The position numbers were made by a program, and so were the translations under genes. The notes under the pieces were generated by a model, which searched no databases, had not been told where the DNA came from, and worked only from the letters and a program-made list of their open reading frames with translations. From DASRFR01 sp035651455 (GTDB taxonomy: Bacteria > Acidobacteriota > Terriglobia > Terriglobales > Acidobacteriaceae), in the NCBI GenBank assembly GCA_035651455.1, contig DASRFR010000025.1:83500-147499 (forward strand): a stretch of DNA of 64,000 nucleotides, in the 5' to 3' direction. Positions 1 to 8,853 of this stretch are shown here, one piece after another. Numbering within the stretch: the first letter of the stretch is position 1; each line of letters opens with the position of its first letter.

Positions 1-1041
1 GCCTGCCGTCGGAACACAACCGCTGCGGTGCACGCCGCGCACTTCACGGTTCCATTCCTGGCTCCAGAAGACAAACAGCTTCTCTTTCTTGATGGGACCA
101 CCCAGCGAATACCCGAAGTCATTGCGCCGCAGGATCGGTTTGTCCTGGTTGGGATTGGAGTAAATGCTGTTGGTGCTGCTATTGAACACGTTGGCCTGGC
201 GGTCCAAGCTGGCTTGCCGCGCTGAGAACCAGTCATAGGCATTCAGTTTGTCGTTGCGGCCGAAATAAAACACACTTCCGTGCCACTGGTTCGTGCCGCC
301 CTTGGTCACGATGTTTACCACCGATCCTGATGCCTGTCCGTACTCTGGACCATAGGAGTTACGCAGCATCTTGAACTCAGCAATCGATTCAAGAGAGGGA
401 TAAATCAGGATGGTGCGGTTGGAACCGACATCGTTGTTGTTCGCGCCGTCCACCAGGAACAGGTTGTTGGCCATGGAATTTCCGTTGACGGCGAAATTGA
501 CGCCGCCCCGTAATCCCTTGCCCACCGCATCGAAGGACCTGGCGGAAGAGACGCCCGGTTGCATCTGCGTCAACTCGACGAAGTTGCGGCCGTTGAGCGG
601 CAGGCTGCGCACCTGTTCGCCGTCGACTACTTCACCGAGTTGCGCACTGTCGGTTTGCACCTGGATAGCATTCGCTTCCACGGTGACTTGCTCAGTGGTG
701 TCGCCCATTTGAAGTTGAATGTTCACGATGGCCGTGCTGGCCACGTGCAACTCCAATTTCTCCACCACGGATTCTTTAAAGTTGCTCTGTTTGGCAAGGA
801 TGCGGTACACGCCATTGGGCAGGTCGGGCGCGTTATATTCACCGAATTCGTTGGTGTTAATAGTGCGGGTGAGGGCTGTGCCCACGTTGGTTATAGTGAC
901 CGTCGCGTTGGCGATCACCGCACCAGATGGGTCAGTTACTACGCCGCTTATCGTGCCGGTGGTTTTCTGCGCAACAAGCGGAGTGAGTAGCCCGAGGAAA
1001 GTGCAGGCAACTACTAGGAATCGTCTGCTCCATCGTTTCAT
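1..1041 (-). CDS. TonB-dependent receptor, Oar-like, N-terminal part (runs off the window)
   Basis: The minus strand is open for 347 codons from an ATG at 1041 to the window edge, so only the N-terminus is present. It starts with a signal peptide (hydrophobic core then LVAQ), followed by a carboxypeptidase-regulatory-like beta domain (motif GTISGVVTDPSGAVIANATV, about residues 29-110), then the start of a TonB plug domain (LPLNGRNFVELTQMQPGV, later GSVVNIVTKGGTNQWHGSVF). This architecture is typical of the large Oar-like outer-membrane receptors that are abundant in Acidobacteriota and are thought to import large organic ligands such as oligosaccharides or peptides; the substrate cannot be told. 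It is divergent from the DAHP synthase operon, and an 18-bp palindrome lies 110 bp upstream of its start. Confidence 0.85.
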   Translation of the reverse strand, partial: MKRWSRRFLVVACTFLGLLTPLVAQKTTGTISGVVTDPSGAVIANATVTITNVGTALTRTINTNEFGEYNAPDLPNGVYRILAKQSNFKESVVEKLELHVASTAIVNIQLQMGDTTEQVTVEANAIQVQTDSAQLGEVVDGEQVRSLPLNGRNFVELTQMQPGVSSARSFDAVGKGLRGGVNFAVNGNSMANNLFLVDGANNNDVGSNRTILIYPSLESIAEFKMLRNSYGPEYGQASGSVVNIVTKGGTNQWHGSVFYFGRNDKLNAYDWFSARQASLDRQANVFNSSTNSIYSNPNQDKPILRRNDFGYSLGGPIKKEKLFVFWSQEWNREVRGVHRSGCVPTAG

Positions 1042-1575
1042 CGTATGACTCCAGGAAAGGTCACACACCGCCGTCGTCCGCAGTTGTGACAAGTTTGACC
1101 GCGTGGACTGCTTCATCGGCCCACCCGGTCATGATTGAACGCACACAGCATAGAAAATCGATTTTCTACAAAGTCCGCAACGCGCCATTACGCGCGCACA
1201 TTGCTACGTCTGTCAACCGAAATCAGGTTGCGACTGCGTTACTACTCCCGAAACGGAACCTTCGCGGAACCGATGTAGCTGCTACGAAAAGCTGGAGTTA
1301 GCGTGTGAGAAATGGGAGCCGACATCGAGATGCGAATGCAATGACTTATGACAAATCACACATCCTGATTCACATTTGTGGATGAGAGCTCGATTTCGGT
1401 TTCTTCTTCGTCTCACTTGCGTCCTCGATTGAATCCCGGCGGGCACGCACACTCACACCCTGGCCGGATGCCTAACTGTGCACTTACAAAAAAGTCTTCG
1501 CTATGTCGATTGTCACACTAAGTTGGGTCAGACATCACAGCGTCCCGGTCACACCGCCGTTAAGCTCGAGATGCC
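1042..1575. other. Divergent intergenic region between TonB receptor and DAHP synthase operon
   Basis: This 534-bp stretch has no convincing gene. It must hold the promoters of both flanking divergent units. The only outstanding feature is the palindrome at 1151-1168. The part before the DAHP synthase contains stops in all plus frames, so the N-terminal domain missing from that enzyme is not hidden here in another frame. Confidence 0.6.
1151..1168. promoter_or_regulatory. Perfect 18-bp palindrome, candidate operator
   Basis: TAGAAAATCGATTTTCTA equals its own reverse complement. It sits in the divergent region, 110 bp before the TonB receptor start. A central CG within an A/T-rich palindrome resembles LacI-family operators, a family that often controls sugar-uptake receptors. 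The regulator is not in the window and the assignment is inference. Confidence 0.4.
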
Positions 1576-2451
1576 ATGGAATTTCCGTGGAGTCCTCGAT
1601 TCTCGCGCTTCGAACTCGTGTTGCTCACTGATGAACGCAGTCGCACCGTAGTACGCGCAGGGAACGTGACCATCGGGGACAGCGAATTTGTAGTCATGGC
1701 GGGGCCCTGCGCCGTGGAATCGGAATGGCAGGTGCGCGCGACCGCTGAAGCGGTGGCTGCAGCGGGAGCACGGGTGCTGCGCGGTGGCGCCTTCAAGCCA
1801 CGCACTTCCCCCTATTCATTTCAGGGTCTCGGCGAAGAAGGGCTCAAAATTCTGCGGCGGGCGGCCGACTCAACCGGTCTAGCCGTGGTCACTGAGGTCA
1901 TGTGCCCGGAAGACGTGGCACTAGTCAGCGAGTATGCCGAAATCCTGCAAGTTGGCTCGCGCAGCATGGAGAATTTCGCGTTGCTCGAGGCTGTAGGACG
2001 TAGCTCTCGTCCGGTGCTGCTGAAGCGGGGCATGACCGCCATTCTGGAGGAATTCCTGCAATCTGCGGAAGTAGTTCTAAGGAACGGCAATCCCGACGTG
2101 ATTCTTTGTGAGCGCGGCATCCGTACTTTCGATGCGGTGACTCGCAACACGCTGGATGTAGCCGCCGTGCCGGTGCTGAAATCTGTGTCACACCTGCCGG
2201 TGATTGTGGATCCGAGCCATGCCGCTGGAGCACGCGCCTTGGTGCTCCCGCTGGCTCGCGCCGCGACCGTGGCCGGAGCTGACGGGCTCCTGGTCGAAGT
2301 GCACCCCGCTCCTGAAACAGCGCTGAGCGACGGCGTGCAATCGCTTACCTTCGCAGAATTCCGGAACCTGATGACGGACCTTCAACCCTATGTTGCGCTT
2401 GCCGCAGACATGCGCGAACCGGAGTTGATAGCGGCCGGGAAGGTTGTCTAA
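1576..2451 (+). CDS. aroF: 3-deoxy-7-phosphoheptulonate (DAHP) synthase, type I-beta
   Basis: The enzyme condenses phosphoenolpyruvate and erythrose 4-phosphate, the first step of the shikimate pathway, in the cytoplasm. Family signatures are clear: VMAGPCAVESE near residue 40, RGGAFKPRTSPYSFQGLGEEG, LLKRGM, LCERGIRTF, and VDPSHAAG near the C-terminus. At 291 residues it is shorter than the roughly 340-residue Thermotoga-type enzymes: the N-terminal ferredoxin-like regulatory domain is absent, leaving only about 30 residues before the barrel. The start is the first in-frame ATG; its ribosome site is weak. Its stop overlaps the next ATG by one base, which makes it the first gene of the long operon that follows. 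Because it heads an operon of exported proteins, it may be a dedicated rather than the housekeeping copy; that is inference. Confidence 0.9.
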   Translation: MEFPWSPRFSRFELVLLTDERSRTVVRAGNVTIGDSEFVVMAGPCAVESEWQVRATAEAVAAAGARVLRGGAFKPRTSPYSFQGLGEEGLKILRRAADSTGLAVVTEVMCPEDVALVSEYAEILQVGSRSMENFALLEAVGRSSRPVLLKRGMTAILEEFLQSAEVVLRNGNPDVILCERGIRTFDAVTRNTLDVAAVPVLKSVSHLPVIVDPSHAAGARALVLPLARAATVAGADGLLVEVHPAPETALSDGVQSLTFAEFRNLMTDLQPYVALAADMREPELIAAGKVV

Positions 2452-3803
2452 TGCGGTGGTTGGCCATCAGCGCTGCCGTAGTGCTCCTGGCATTGTGGAT
2501 GGCTGCAGTTGCGGAATCATCGCGCCTGACACTCTCCGCATTCCTTTATACCGCCGCGCCAGAATACGATTTGCAGGCATGGGTGAAAGGCGGAGAACGC
2601 TTTCCGCAGGGCGCGCAAATCCTGGTGCACGACTCGGCCGCCGAAAGGCCACTTGCGAGCGACTTCTTTGCCAGTGCGGACCCCTCTGTCTCCTTCGATG
2701 GAAAACGGGTGCTGTTCTCGGGCAAGCGCAAGGCCCAGGATCCTTGGGAAATCTGGGAACTCTCGCTGGCGGACCACAGCGTTAAAAAGATTGTGGCCGA
2801 TTCCAATGGCTGCGTTCGTCCCCTATACCTTCCCGACGATCGCATCGTGTATTCACGAAAACTGAACGGACACTTCGTGATCCAGGCCGGATCGCCCGGA
2901 AAATCTGAAGCGCTGGGCTTAACCTATGCGGCGGGCAATTCCCTGCCTCTCGATATCCTTCACGACGGCCGCGTGCTATTCGAGTCCGAGTATCCCATGG
3001 GGAATGGCAGAGCGTCGGAACTGTACACGGTATATAGCGATGGCAGTGGAGTCGAGTCTTACCGCTGTGATCACGGCCCGAGCCGGCACTCCGGACGGCA
3101 GGTAGCATCCGGTGACATCGTGCTTGTCAGCGGCCAGCGATTAGCACGATTCACCTCGTCACTTGCCCATGAAATAAAAGTCCCCGCCCCGGTTGGCGAG
3201 TATGCCGGGGATGTGGCCGAGCTGCCGGACAACCGTTGGCTCGTCGCCTGGCGGGTGGACAACAGCAGATTCTTTGAAGTGAGAAGTTGGGACGCTCGCA
3301 GTGGCGAGCTCCGGCGTGTCGTGCAGTCAAAACATACAAATCTCATTCAGCCGGTCCTCGTCGCGCCTCGGCCCATTCCTAATCGCCATCCCTCCGCCCT
3401 CCATCACTGGAAATACGCCAATCTGCTCTGCCTGAGCGCCTACACGAGCAAGTACGCCTTCGCCGCGGATTCTCTTGCGACAGTGCGGGCTTATACCCAG
3501 GATGAATCGGGCCACCCGAAACTGCTGGGAGCAGCGCGCATTGAAAGGGACGGCTCCTTTTACCTGCGCGTGCCAGCCGATCAGCCGTTGCAGTTGGAGC
3601 TTCTCGACAGCGCCGGGAATTCCGTAAAGAAAGAAGAGGGCTGGTTCTGGATGCGGCGGGGTGAGCAACGCATCTGTGTCGGTTGCCACGCCGGCCCTGA
3701 AGTTGCGCCTGAAAACGCCGTTCCCACCGTGCTGCTTCGGTCGACCATTGCTGCTGACCTCACGGGCGATATGGCCGGAAGCGCTAATGGAGGCCAGCAA
3801 TGA
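2451..3803 (+). CDS. Exported beta-propeller protein with one c-type heme motif
   Basis: This 450-residue protein has an N-terminal hydrophobic segment (residues 4-20, signal peptide or anchor) and then WD40/TolB-like repeats, seen as DPSVSFDGKRVLFSGKR and WEIWELSLADHSVKKI. A single CVGCH heme-attachment motif lies at residues 409-413 near the C-terminus, so the mature protein is probably a periplasmic mono-heme cytochrome carried on a propeller. The start ATG overlaps the stop of the DAHP synthase gene and the end overlaps the next gene by four bases, so all three are translationally coupled. I do not recognise a named family. The heme should serve electron transfer with the other heme protein of the operon (inference). 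Confidence 0.75.
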   Translation: MRWLAISAAVVLLALWMAAVAESSRLTLSAFLYTAAPEYDLQAWVKGGERFPQGAQILVHDSAAERPLASDFFASADPSVSFDGKRVLFSGKRKAQDPWEIWELSLADHSVKKIVADSNGCVRPLYLPDDRIVYSRKLNGHFVIQAGSPGKSEALGLTYAAGNSLPLDILHDGRVLFESEYPMGNGRASELYTVYSDGSGVESYRCDHGPSRHSGRQVASGDIVLVSGQRLARFTSSLAHEIKVPAPVGEYAGDVAELPDNRWLVAWRVDNSRFFEVRSWDARSGELRRVVQSKHTNLIQPVLVAPRPIPNRHPSALHHWKYANLLCLSAYTSKYAFAADSLATVRAYTQDESGHPKLLGAARIERDGSFYLRVPADQPLQLELLDSAGNSVKKEEGWFWMRRGEQRICVGCHAGPEVAPENAVPTVLLRSTIAADLTGDMAGSANGGQQ

Positions 3804-5422
3804 TTACGCGACTTCTGGCTTTAGCCGTTCTCTCAACCACCGTGCTCGCGCAGGTTCCACAGAAATCTTTGATTCGCTTCGAAGACGCGACCGCAGCGTC
3901 CGGAATCCAGTTTACTCACAGCTTTGGCGCGCAAAAGCTCGGCTCGCTTTTAGAAAGCACGGGCGCCGGTTGCGTGTGGTTCGATTACAACAATGATGGC
4001 TACCCGGATCTTTACGTTGCGAGCGGTCAGCCCATGGGGAATGGAATTCATCCCTATCCGCTGAAGACCCCGCCGACGACTCCACCGCACAATCACCTTT
4101 ACCGAAACAACCGCAACGGCACCTTTAGCGATGTGACGGAGCAAGCGGGGGTGGCCGCAAACATCTACGGGATGGCGGCAATCGCGGCTGATTTCGATAA
4201 TGACGGCTTTGTCGATCTATTCGTGACTGGGTACGGGCGCGCCATCCTGTTTCGCAATGAGGGCGATGGAACATTCGAAGATGTCACGGCCAAAGCCGGC
4301 ATTCATGTCGAGGGCTGGTCGATCAGTTCCGCGTGGCTTGATTACGACCGCGACGGTTGCGTGGACTTATTTGTAGGACGCTACGTAAAATTCGATCCGA
4401 AGTACCGCGCGTTCTACCCTGCCGACAACTATCCCGGTCCACTCGACTACGAAGCCGACACCAACCGCCTGTTCCATAACAACTGTAATGGCACATTCAG
4501 CGACATAACCGACAAGTCGGGGATTGGAGCATTCAAGGGAAGAACGATGGGAGTGACCGCGGCGGATTTCGACAGTGATGGCTATCCCGATATTTACGTC
4601 GCTAATGACAAAACTGAAAACTTTCTTTTTCACAATCGCCATGACGGCTCTTTCGAAGAAGTAGCCGCGGAATACGGAGTGGCGTACGGACAGAACGGCG
4701 AGATGACCTCGGCAATGGGTCCCGTTTTCGCGGATTTGGAGGGCGACGGGCAGCTCGATCTGTGGGTTACGGACTCGAAGTACAACCGCCTCATGCGGAA
4801 TACGGGCAAGAAAGGATTCGAGGACATCAGCGCCAGCGCGGGTATTTCCGCCGCCACAGGTCAGTACACCAGTTGGGGCAGCGGCGCTTACGACTTCGAC
4901 AACGACGGCCTGACTGACATCCTGGTGTTTCACGGGGGGCTCATTCACCTCGTCCCACAGGAGCATTCGTTGTTTCGCGGCGTGAGCGGAAGCAAGTTCG
5001 CCGATATTTCGGACGAAGCAGGACCGGTGCTGAACGGAAAGACGGTGGCACGGGGAGCGTGCTTCGCGGACTATGACAATGACGGCAAGGTCGATGCATT
5101 CGTCATCAATCTGGGCGCCCCGGGCACGCTGTTACATAACGTCTCCCACAACGAAAATCACTGGCTGACGCTGCAACTGAAAGGCAAGAAGAGCAATCGC
5201 GACGGCATCGGCGCACGCGTGCAAATTTTCACGGGTGGGAGAAAACAGGTGGCTGAGCGCGTGGCCGGCTCTGGCTATCTGTCGCAAGATGATGCGCGGC
5301 TACATTTTGGGCTTGGCCTAAGCTCGCGCGCTGATCGCATCGAGATTCACTGGCCGAGCGGCCGCGACCAGGTCCTCGAAAATGTCAGCGCTGATCGAGT
5401 AGTCACCGTGGAGGAGCCATAG
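3800..5422 (+). CDS. CRTAC1 family protein with FG-GAP/VCBS repeats and C-terminal ASPIC/UnbV domain
   Basis: The 540-residue protein begins with a signal peptide (ending VLAQ). Repeated calcium-binding-like blades follow, each with a D-x-D/N-x-D-G core (FDYNNDGYPDLYV, ADFDNDGFVDLFV, LDYDRDGCVDLFV, ADFDSDGYPDIYV, YDFDNDGLTDILV, ADYDNDGKVDAFV), as in integrin-like FG-GAP propellers. The last 75 residues match the ASPIC/UnbV pattern (GIGARVQIFTGG, RIEIHWPSG). The protein is expected to be outside the cytoplasm. CRTAC1-type proteins are frequent in Acidobacteriota next to exported cytochromes, but their role is not settled. It overlaps the previous gene by four bases and the following ATG comes directly after its stop. 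Confidence 0.85.
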   Translation: MITRLLALAVLSTTVLAQVPQKSLIRFEDATAASGIQFTHSFGAQKLGSLLESTGAGCVWFDYNNDGYPDLYVASGQPMGNGIHPYPLKTPPTTPPHNHLYRNNRNGTFSDVTEQAGVAANIYGMAAIAADFDNDGFVDLFVTGYGRAILFRNEGDGTFEDVTAKAGIHVEGWSISSAWLDYDRDGCVDLFVGRYVKFDPKYRAFYPADNYPGPLDYEADTNRLFHNNCNGTFSDITDKSGIGAFKGRTMGVTAADFDSDGYPDIYVANDKTENFLFHNRHDGSFEEVAAEYGVAYGQNGEMTSAMGPVFADLEGDGQLDLWVTDSKYNRLMRNTGKKGFEDISASAGISAATGQYTSWGSGAYDFDNDGLTDILVFHGGLIHLVPQEHSLFRGVSGSKFADISDEAGPVLNGKTVARGACFADYDNDGKVDAFVINLGAPGTLLHNVSHNENHWLTLQLKGKKSNRDGIGARVQIFTGGRKQVAERVAGSGYLSQDDARLHFGLGLSSRADRIEIHWPSGRDQVLENVSADRVVTVEEP

Positions 5423-7264
5423 ATGCGGGCAACGGTTGTGTGCTTCGTCGTAGTGATGTGCCTAGTCACCGCGGCTGCCTCTCCGGCTGGGGACAGCAAT
5501 CGTTATCTCTCCCCCGGGGAAATAGCGATCTCGCCCGATGGCGAGCACCTCTATGTGGTTTGCGAGAAGAGCGACGAATTGCGGGTGGTCTCGCTTAAAA
5601 GCCAGAAGGTCAGCAAGCGCATTGCCGTCGGGCACCAGCCGCGCGGGTTGTCCCTGACCAATGATGGAAGGCAGATCTTTATCGCGAATTCATGGAACGA
5701 CAACATCTCGGTGATCGACGCCGCGACGCTGGAAGTCGTGCATACCGTCTCGACAGGAGCGGAGCCCACCAGCGCAATTTCCGATCGCGACGGGAAAACT
5801 CTTTACGCCGCCAACCGGCTGAGCAATGACATTTCGGTGATCGATCTGGCAAGCGGGCGCGAAATCAAGCGTCTCGCGGCAGGCCGAGGCGCGAGCTACC
5901 TCGCCATTTCGCCCGACGGAAGCCGGATCTTCTGCACGCACGTGTATCCCGATGCTGGCGCGTTCCGCAAGGCGCCGCAATCGGAAATCACTGTAATCGA
6001 CACAGCGACTCAGCGGGTTGTGGAACGCAAACCTCTGCACAATGTGGCCGGCGTGTTTCATGTCGCGCTATCCGCGGACGGTGAATTCGGAGTGGCCGCA
6101 CAGCTACGTCCAAAAAACTTGATCCCGCTCGCCCACGTGGAGCACGGCTGGGCCTTCGGCAATTCTCTAAGCTTTTTCAGCAAGCATTTTGATGGCGTGC
6201 AACAGGTCCCGCTCGATGAACTCGAGAGCTACTATGCAATGCCCTTCGGCGTAGTAATCAGCCGCGACAGCACAAAGATTTATGTAGCCACCGGGGGCTC
6301 GGACAGCGTCACCGTAATCGATGCCCGGAGCTTGCTTAGATTTTCGCAGCAAAGGCATCAGTCATTTGCCAACGATCTTTCCGCCTCTGCGAATTACGTG
6401 ATCAGCCGCATCGCGGTCGGTCGGAATCCGCGCGGGCTGGCACTTTCCCCCGATGGCAAGACGCTATACGTGAGCAACCGGATGGAAGACAGCATTTCGC
6501 TCATCGACACGGCAAGTGAAAAGGTCATTTCGACGTTCAGCCTCGGCGGTCCCAGGGAGGTCACACCGCTGCGCAGGGGCGAACAGATTTTCTACACCGC
6601 GAAGTACGCCTTTCAGGGCCAGTTCAGCTGCGCTAACTGCCACATCGACGCTACCTTCGACGGGCTCCAGTGGGACCTGGAACCGGATGGCTTTGGCGTT
6701 GACATTGTCGACAATCGCGCGATGGAGGACCTGATGGGCACGGAACCGTTCAAGTGGAACGGCGGCAATCCCGACATGCCCACGGAATGCGGGCCACGCA
6801 CCGAGAAATATTTCTATCGATCACAGAGCTATAACCAGGAAGAACTCACCGACCTAGTCACATTCGTGTATTCCCTGCCGTACCGTCCCAACAAGTATCG
6901 CGTAGCCAAGGACAGCCTCTCACCCGCGCAGGAGCGCGGCAAGCAGATTTTCGAGCGAACGCAATACCGAGATGGGCGGCCGATCCCCGAGGCCAACCAG
7001 TGCGGTTATTGCCACAGCGGGCCGAAGTACACGAACCGGCAGCAACTCGATGTGGGAACAGGCAAAGCAACCGACCGCTCGCCCCTGATCGATGTCCCGC
7101 AACTGCCAAATGTGGTCTACTCCGCCCCCTATCTGCACGACGGCTCAGCGCGTTCCCTGGAAGAAATCTGGACGGTGTTCAACCCAAAAGACACACATGG
7201 GGTTACTAACGACCTGACGAAAGATGAATTGAACGATCTGATCGAATACTTGAGGACGTTATGA
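5423..7264 (+). CDS. YVTN beta-propeller fused to a di-heme cytochrome c peroxidase/MauG-like domain
   Basis: A 613-residue exported protein (signal peptide in the first 22 residues). Residues 25-390 are YVTN/YncE-type propeller repeats (SPDGEHLYVVCEKSDELRVV, DDNISVIDAATLEVV type units, SPDGKTLYVSNRMEDSISLI). The C-terminal 220 residues carry two heme motifs, CANCH at 403-407 and CGYCH at 527-531, and the di-heme peroxidase-like end (VPQLPNVVYSAPYLHDGSARSLEEI, LTKDELNDLIEYLRTL). Such domains reduce peroxide or oxidise a partner or substrate. It starts at the base after the previous stop and overlaps the next gene by four bases. The fusion suggests a periplasmic oxidoreductase whose propeller positions a substrate or partner; the substrate is unknown. 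Confidence 0.85.
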   Translation: MRATVVCFVVVMCLVTAAASPAGDSNRYLSPGEIAISPDGEHLYVVCEKSDELRVVSLKSQKVSKRIAVGHQPRGLSLTNDGRQIFIANSWNDNISVIDAATLEVVHTVSTGAEPTSAISDRDGKTLYAANRLSNDISVIDLASGREIKRLAAGRGASYLAISPDGSRIFCTHVYPDAGAFRKAPQSEITVIDTATQRVVERKPLHNVAGVFHVALSADGEFGVAAQLRPKNLIPLAHVEHGWAFGNSLSFFSKHFDGVQQVPLDELESYYAMPFGVVISRDSTKIYVATGGSDSVTVIDARSLLRFSQQRHQSFANDLSASANYVISRIAVGRNPRGLALSPDGKTLYVSNRMEDSISLIDTASEKVISTFSLGGPREVTPLRRGEQIFYTAKYAFQGQFSCANCHIDATFDGLQWDLEPDGFGVDIVDNRAMEDLMGTEPFKWNGGNPDMPTECGPRTEKYFYRSQSYNQEELTDLVTFVYSLPYRPNKYRVAKDSLSPAQERGKQIFERTQYRDGRPIPEANQCGYCHSGPKYTNRQQLDVGTGKATDRSPLIDVPQLPNVVYSAPYLHDGSARSLEEIWTVFNPKDTHGVTNDLTKDELNDLIEYLRTL

Positions 7265-8328
7265 GGCGACATCTTCTGGCTGCAGCAGCGCTGGTCGTTT
7301 TGTTTCTGATGCCCGCACTGGCGGTCACGCCGGAGATGCCCAGGTTCCGCTGGGAGAACTTCACGGTCGCGAATGGCCTGCCTGACAATCACGTTTTTTG
7401 TGTTCTGGTGGAAGGCAATCGCATCTGGGCGGGGACAGAGAATGGCCTCGCCCTTAACGAGAACGGCAACTGGCGCGTATTCCGCCCCGCTGACGGTTTA
7501 GCTCATCGCGCTGTGCTATCGCTCGCGATCGACCCGCGCACCGGCGACTTGTGGGCAGGGACCATGGGTGGTCTGAGCCGCATCTCGGCGGGAAGGATCG
7601 ACACCTTTACGCAGCTGAATTCCGGCCTGAGTAACGACATTGTTTACGGCGTCGGGGTGCAGGGCGATAACGTTTGGGTCGCGACCGCGGCGGGTGCAAG
7701 CCGTCTGAACACTCGCACGGGACAGTGGGCTCTTTTCAACGAACGTAACACCCCAATGTATGAGATCTGGACTTACGCCCTGAGTCCTGCGGAAGACAAG
7801 GTTTACTACGCGGTCTGGGGCGGCGGCTTGCTGGAGTACGACGTCAAGACGGAGCGCTGGAAGGATTACAACGATCCAGATGGCGAGACTGAGCTGGTCC
7901 TGTTCAAGGACCAGGGTCTGATCCACGAAATTACGACGTCGGTCAGCTACGTGGACAAGATCGTCTGGGCAGCAACTTATTTCGGCGCGAGCAGATACGA
8001 TGGCCGCAATTGGCACAATTTCCTGACGAAAGACAGCGGTCTTCCCAGCAACTTCCTGAACCAGGTAAAGGGCGTTGACGCCAACCGCGCCTGGTTCTCA
8101 ACCGATAAAGGACTCGCCTACTACGACGGAAGCAACTGGGCCGTGTATCGCCCATCCCTCGACACTGGGGAGCCGGAGATGCTGGTGAGAGAACCAGATG
8201 GAAAGATGAGGCAGATCAAGGTAGATACCGCGCCGGCTCATAACTACATTCTGGGCGTGGATTTTCAAGGTGAGGACATCTGGGTAGCGACCGCGAAAGG
8301 GTTGAGCCATGGAATCCGCCAAAAATAA
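7261..8328 (+). CDS. Exported two-component-regulator-type propeller protein (no kinase domain)
   Basis: A signal peptide (residues 1-21) is followed by Reg_prop-like repeats: NGLPDNHVFCVLVEGNRIWAG, DLWAGTMGGLSRI, DNVWVATAAGASRLN, DKIVWAATYFGASRYDG, RAWFSTDKGLAYYDG, and DIWVATAKGLSHG at the C-terminus. In hybrid histidine kinases these blades form the periplasmic sensor; here the protein is 355 residues and ends after the propeller, so it is a free-standing binding propeller. It overlaps the upstream cytochrome gene by four bases (ATGA) and is followed 42 bp later by the RidA-like gene. The function is unknown. Confidence 0.8.
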   Translation: MRRHLLAAAALVVLFLMPALAVTPEMPRFRWENFTVANGLPDNHVFCVLVEGNRIWAGTENGLALNENGNWRVFRPADGLAHRAVLSLAIDPRTGDLWAGTMGGLSRISAGRIDTFTQLNSGLSNDIVYGVGVQGDNVWVATAAGASRLNTRTGQWALFNERNTPMYEIWTYALSPAEDKVYYAVWGGGLLEYDVKTERWKDYNDPDGETELVLFKDQGLIHEITTSVSYVDKIVWAATYFGASRYDGRNWHNFLTKDSGLPSNFLNQVKGVDANRAWFSTDKGLAYYDGSNWAVYRPSLDTGEPEMLVREPDGKMRQIKVDTAPAHNYILGVDFQGEDIWVATAKGLSHGIRQK

Positions 8329-8370
8329 CGATCAGCACAGCAGCAGCAATTTCATAAAGGAGTCAAACCG

Positions 8371-8850
8371 ATGACCGTGCAGGAAATGCTTCAGGAGGTA
8401 ACGAACGCGAAGGTGCAGAAGCGGGCAATCACGAATCACAGCGTGTTGAATGAAGCTTTTGACTATGGCAGCGCTTTCTCGCGCGGGATGCGCATTGATC
8501 TGAACGATCTCTCGATCCTGCTGATATCCGGAACAGCGAGCATTGATGACGAAGGCCTAACCGTTCACGTCGGTGATTTGCCCCGGCAGACTCGCCGCAC
8601 GTTCGACAACATTACCGGCTTACTCGCGTCCGAAGGCGCCACCTGGAAAGATGTCGTGCGCACAACCTGCTATCTGCGCGATATCGAGCGTGACTATACC
8701 GCCTTCAACGAAGAGCGTACTGCATTCTACAAAGAACAAGGACTGAACCCGCTGCCCGCATCGACTGGGATTCAAGCAGTTTTGTGCCGGCCTGACCTGC
8801 TGGTGGAAATCGAGGCCATCGCGATGTTTCGCCGAACGGCCAGCGAGTAA
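8371..8850 (+). CDS. RidA/YjgF-fold protein, possibly chorismatase-like
   Basis: This 159-residue protein carries the Rid fold: LLISGTASI, then QTRRTFDNITGLLASEG, VVRTTCYLRD, and a C-terminal CRPDLLVEIEAIA that supplies the conserved Arg. A clear AAAGGAG ribosome site precedes the ATG. RidA proteins hydrolyse enamine/imine intermediates. The combination ISGTASI plus HVGD plus QTRRTFDNI also recalls the C-terminal half of the FkbO/Hyg5 chorismatases, but those are about twice as long, so the activity is uncertain. It has no signal peptide, which makes it, with DAHP synthase, one of the two predicted cytoplasmic products of the operon. Confidence 0.8.
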   Translation: MTVQEMLQEVTNAKVQKRAITNHSVLNEAFDYGSAFSRGMRIDLNDLSILLISGTASIDDEGLTVHVGDLPRQTRRTFDNITGLLASEGATWKDVVRTTCYLRDIERDYTAFNEERTAFYKEQGLNPLPASTGIQAVLCRPDLLVEIEAIAMFRRTASE

Positions 8851-8853
8851 GCC

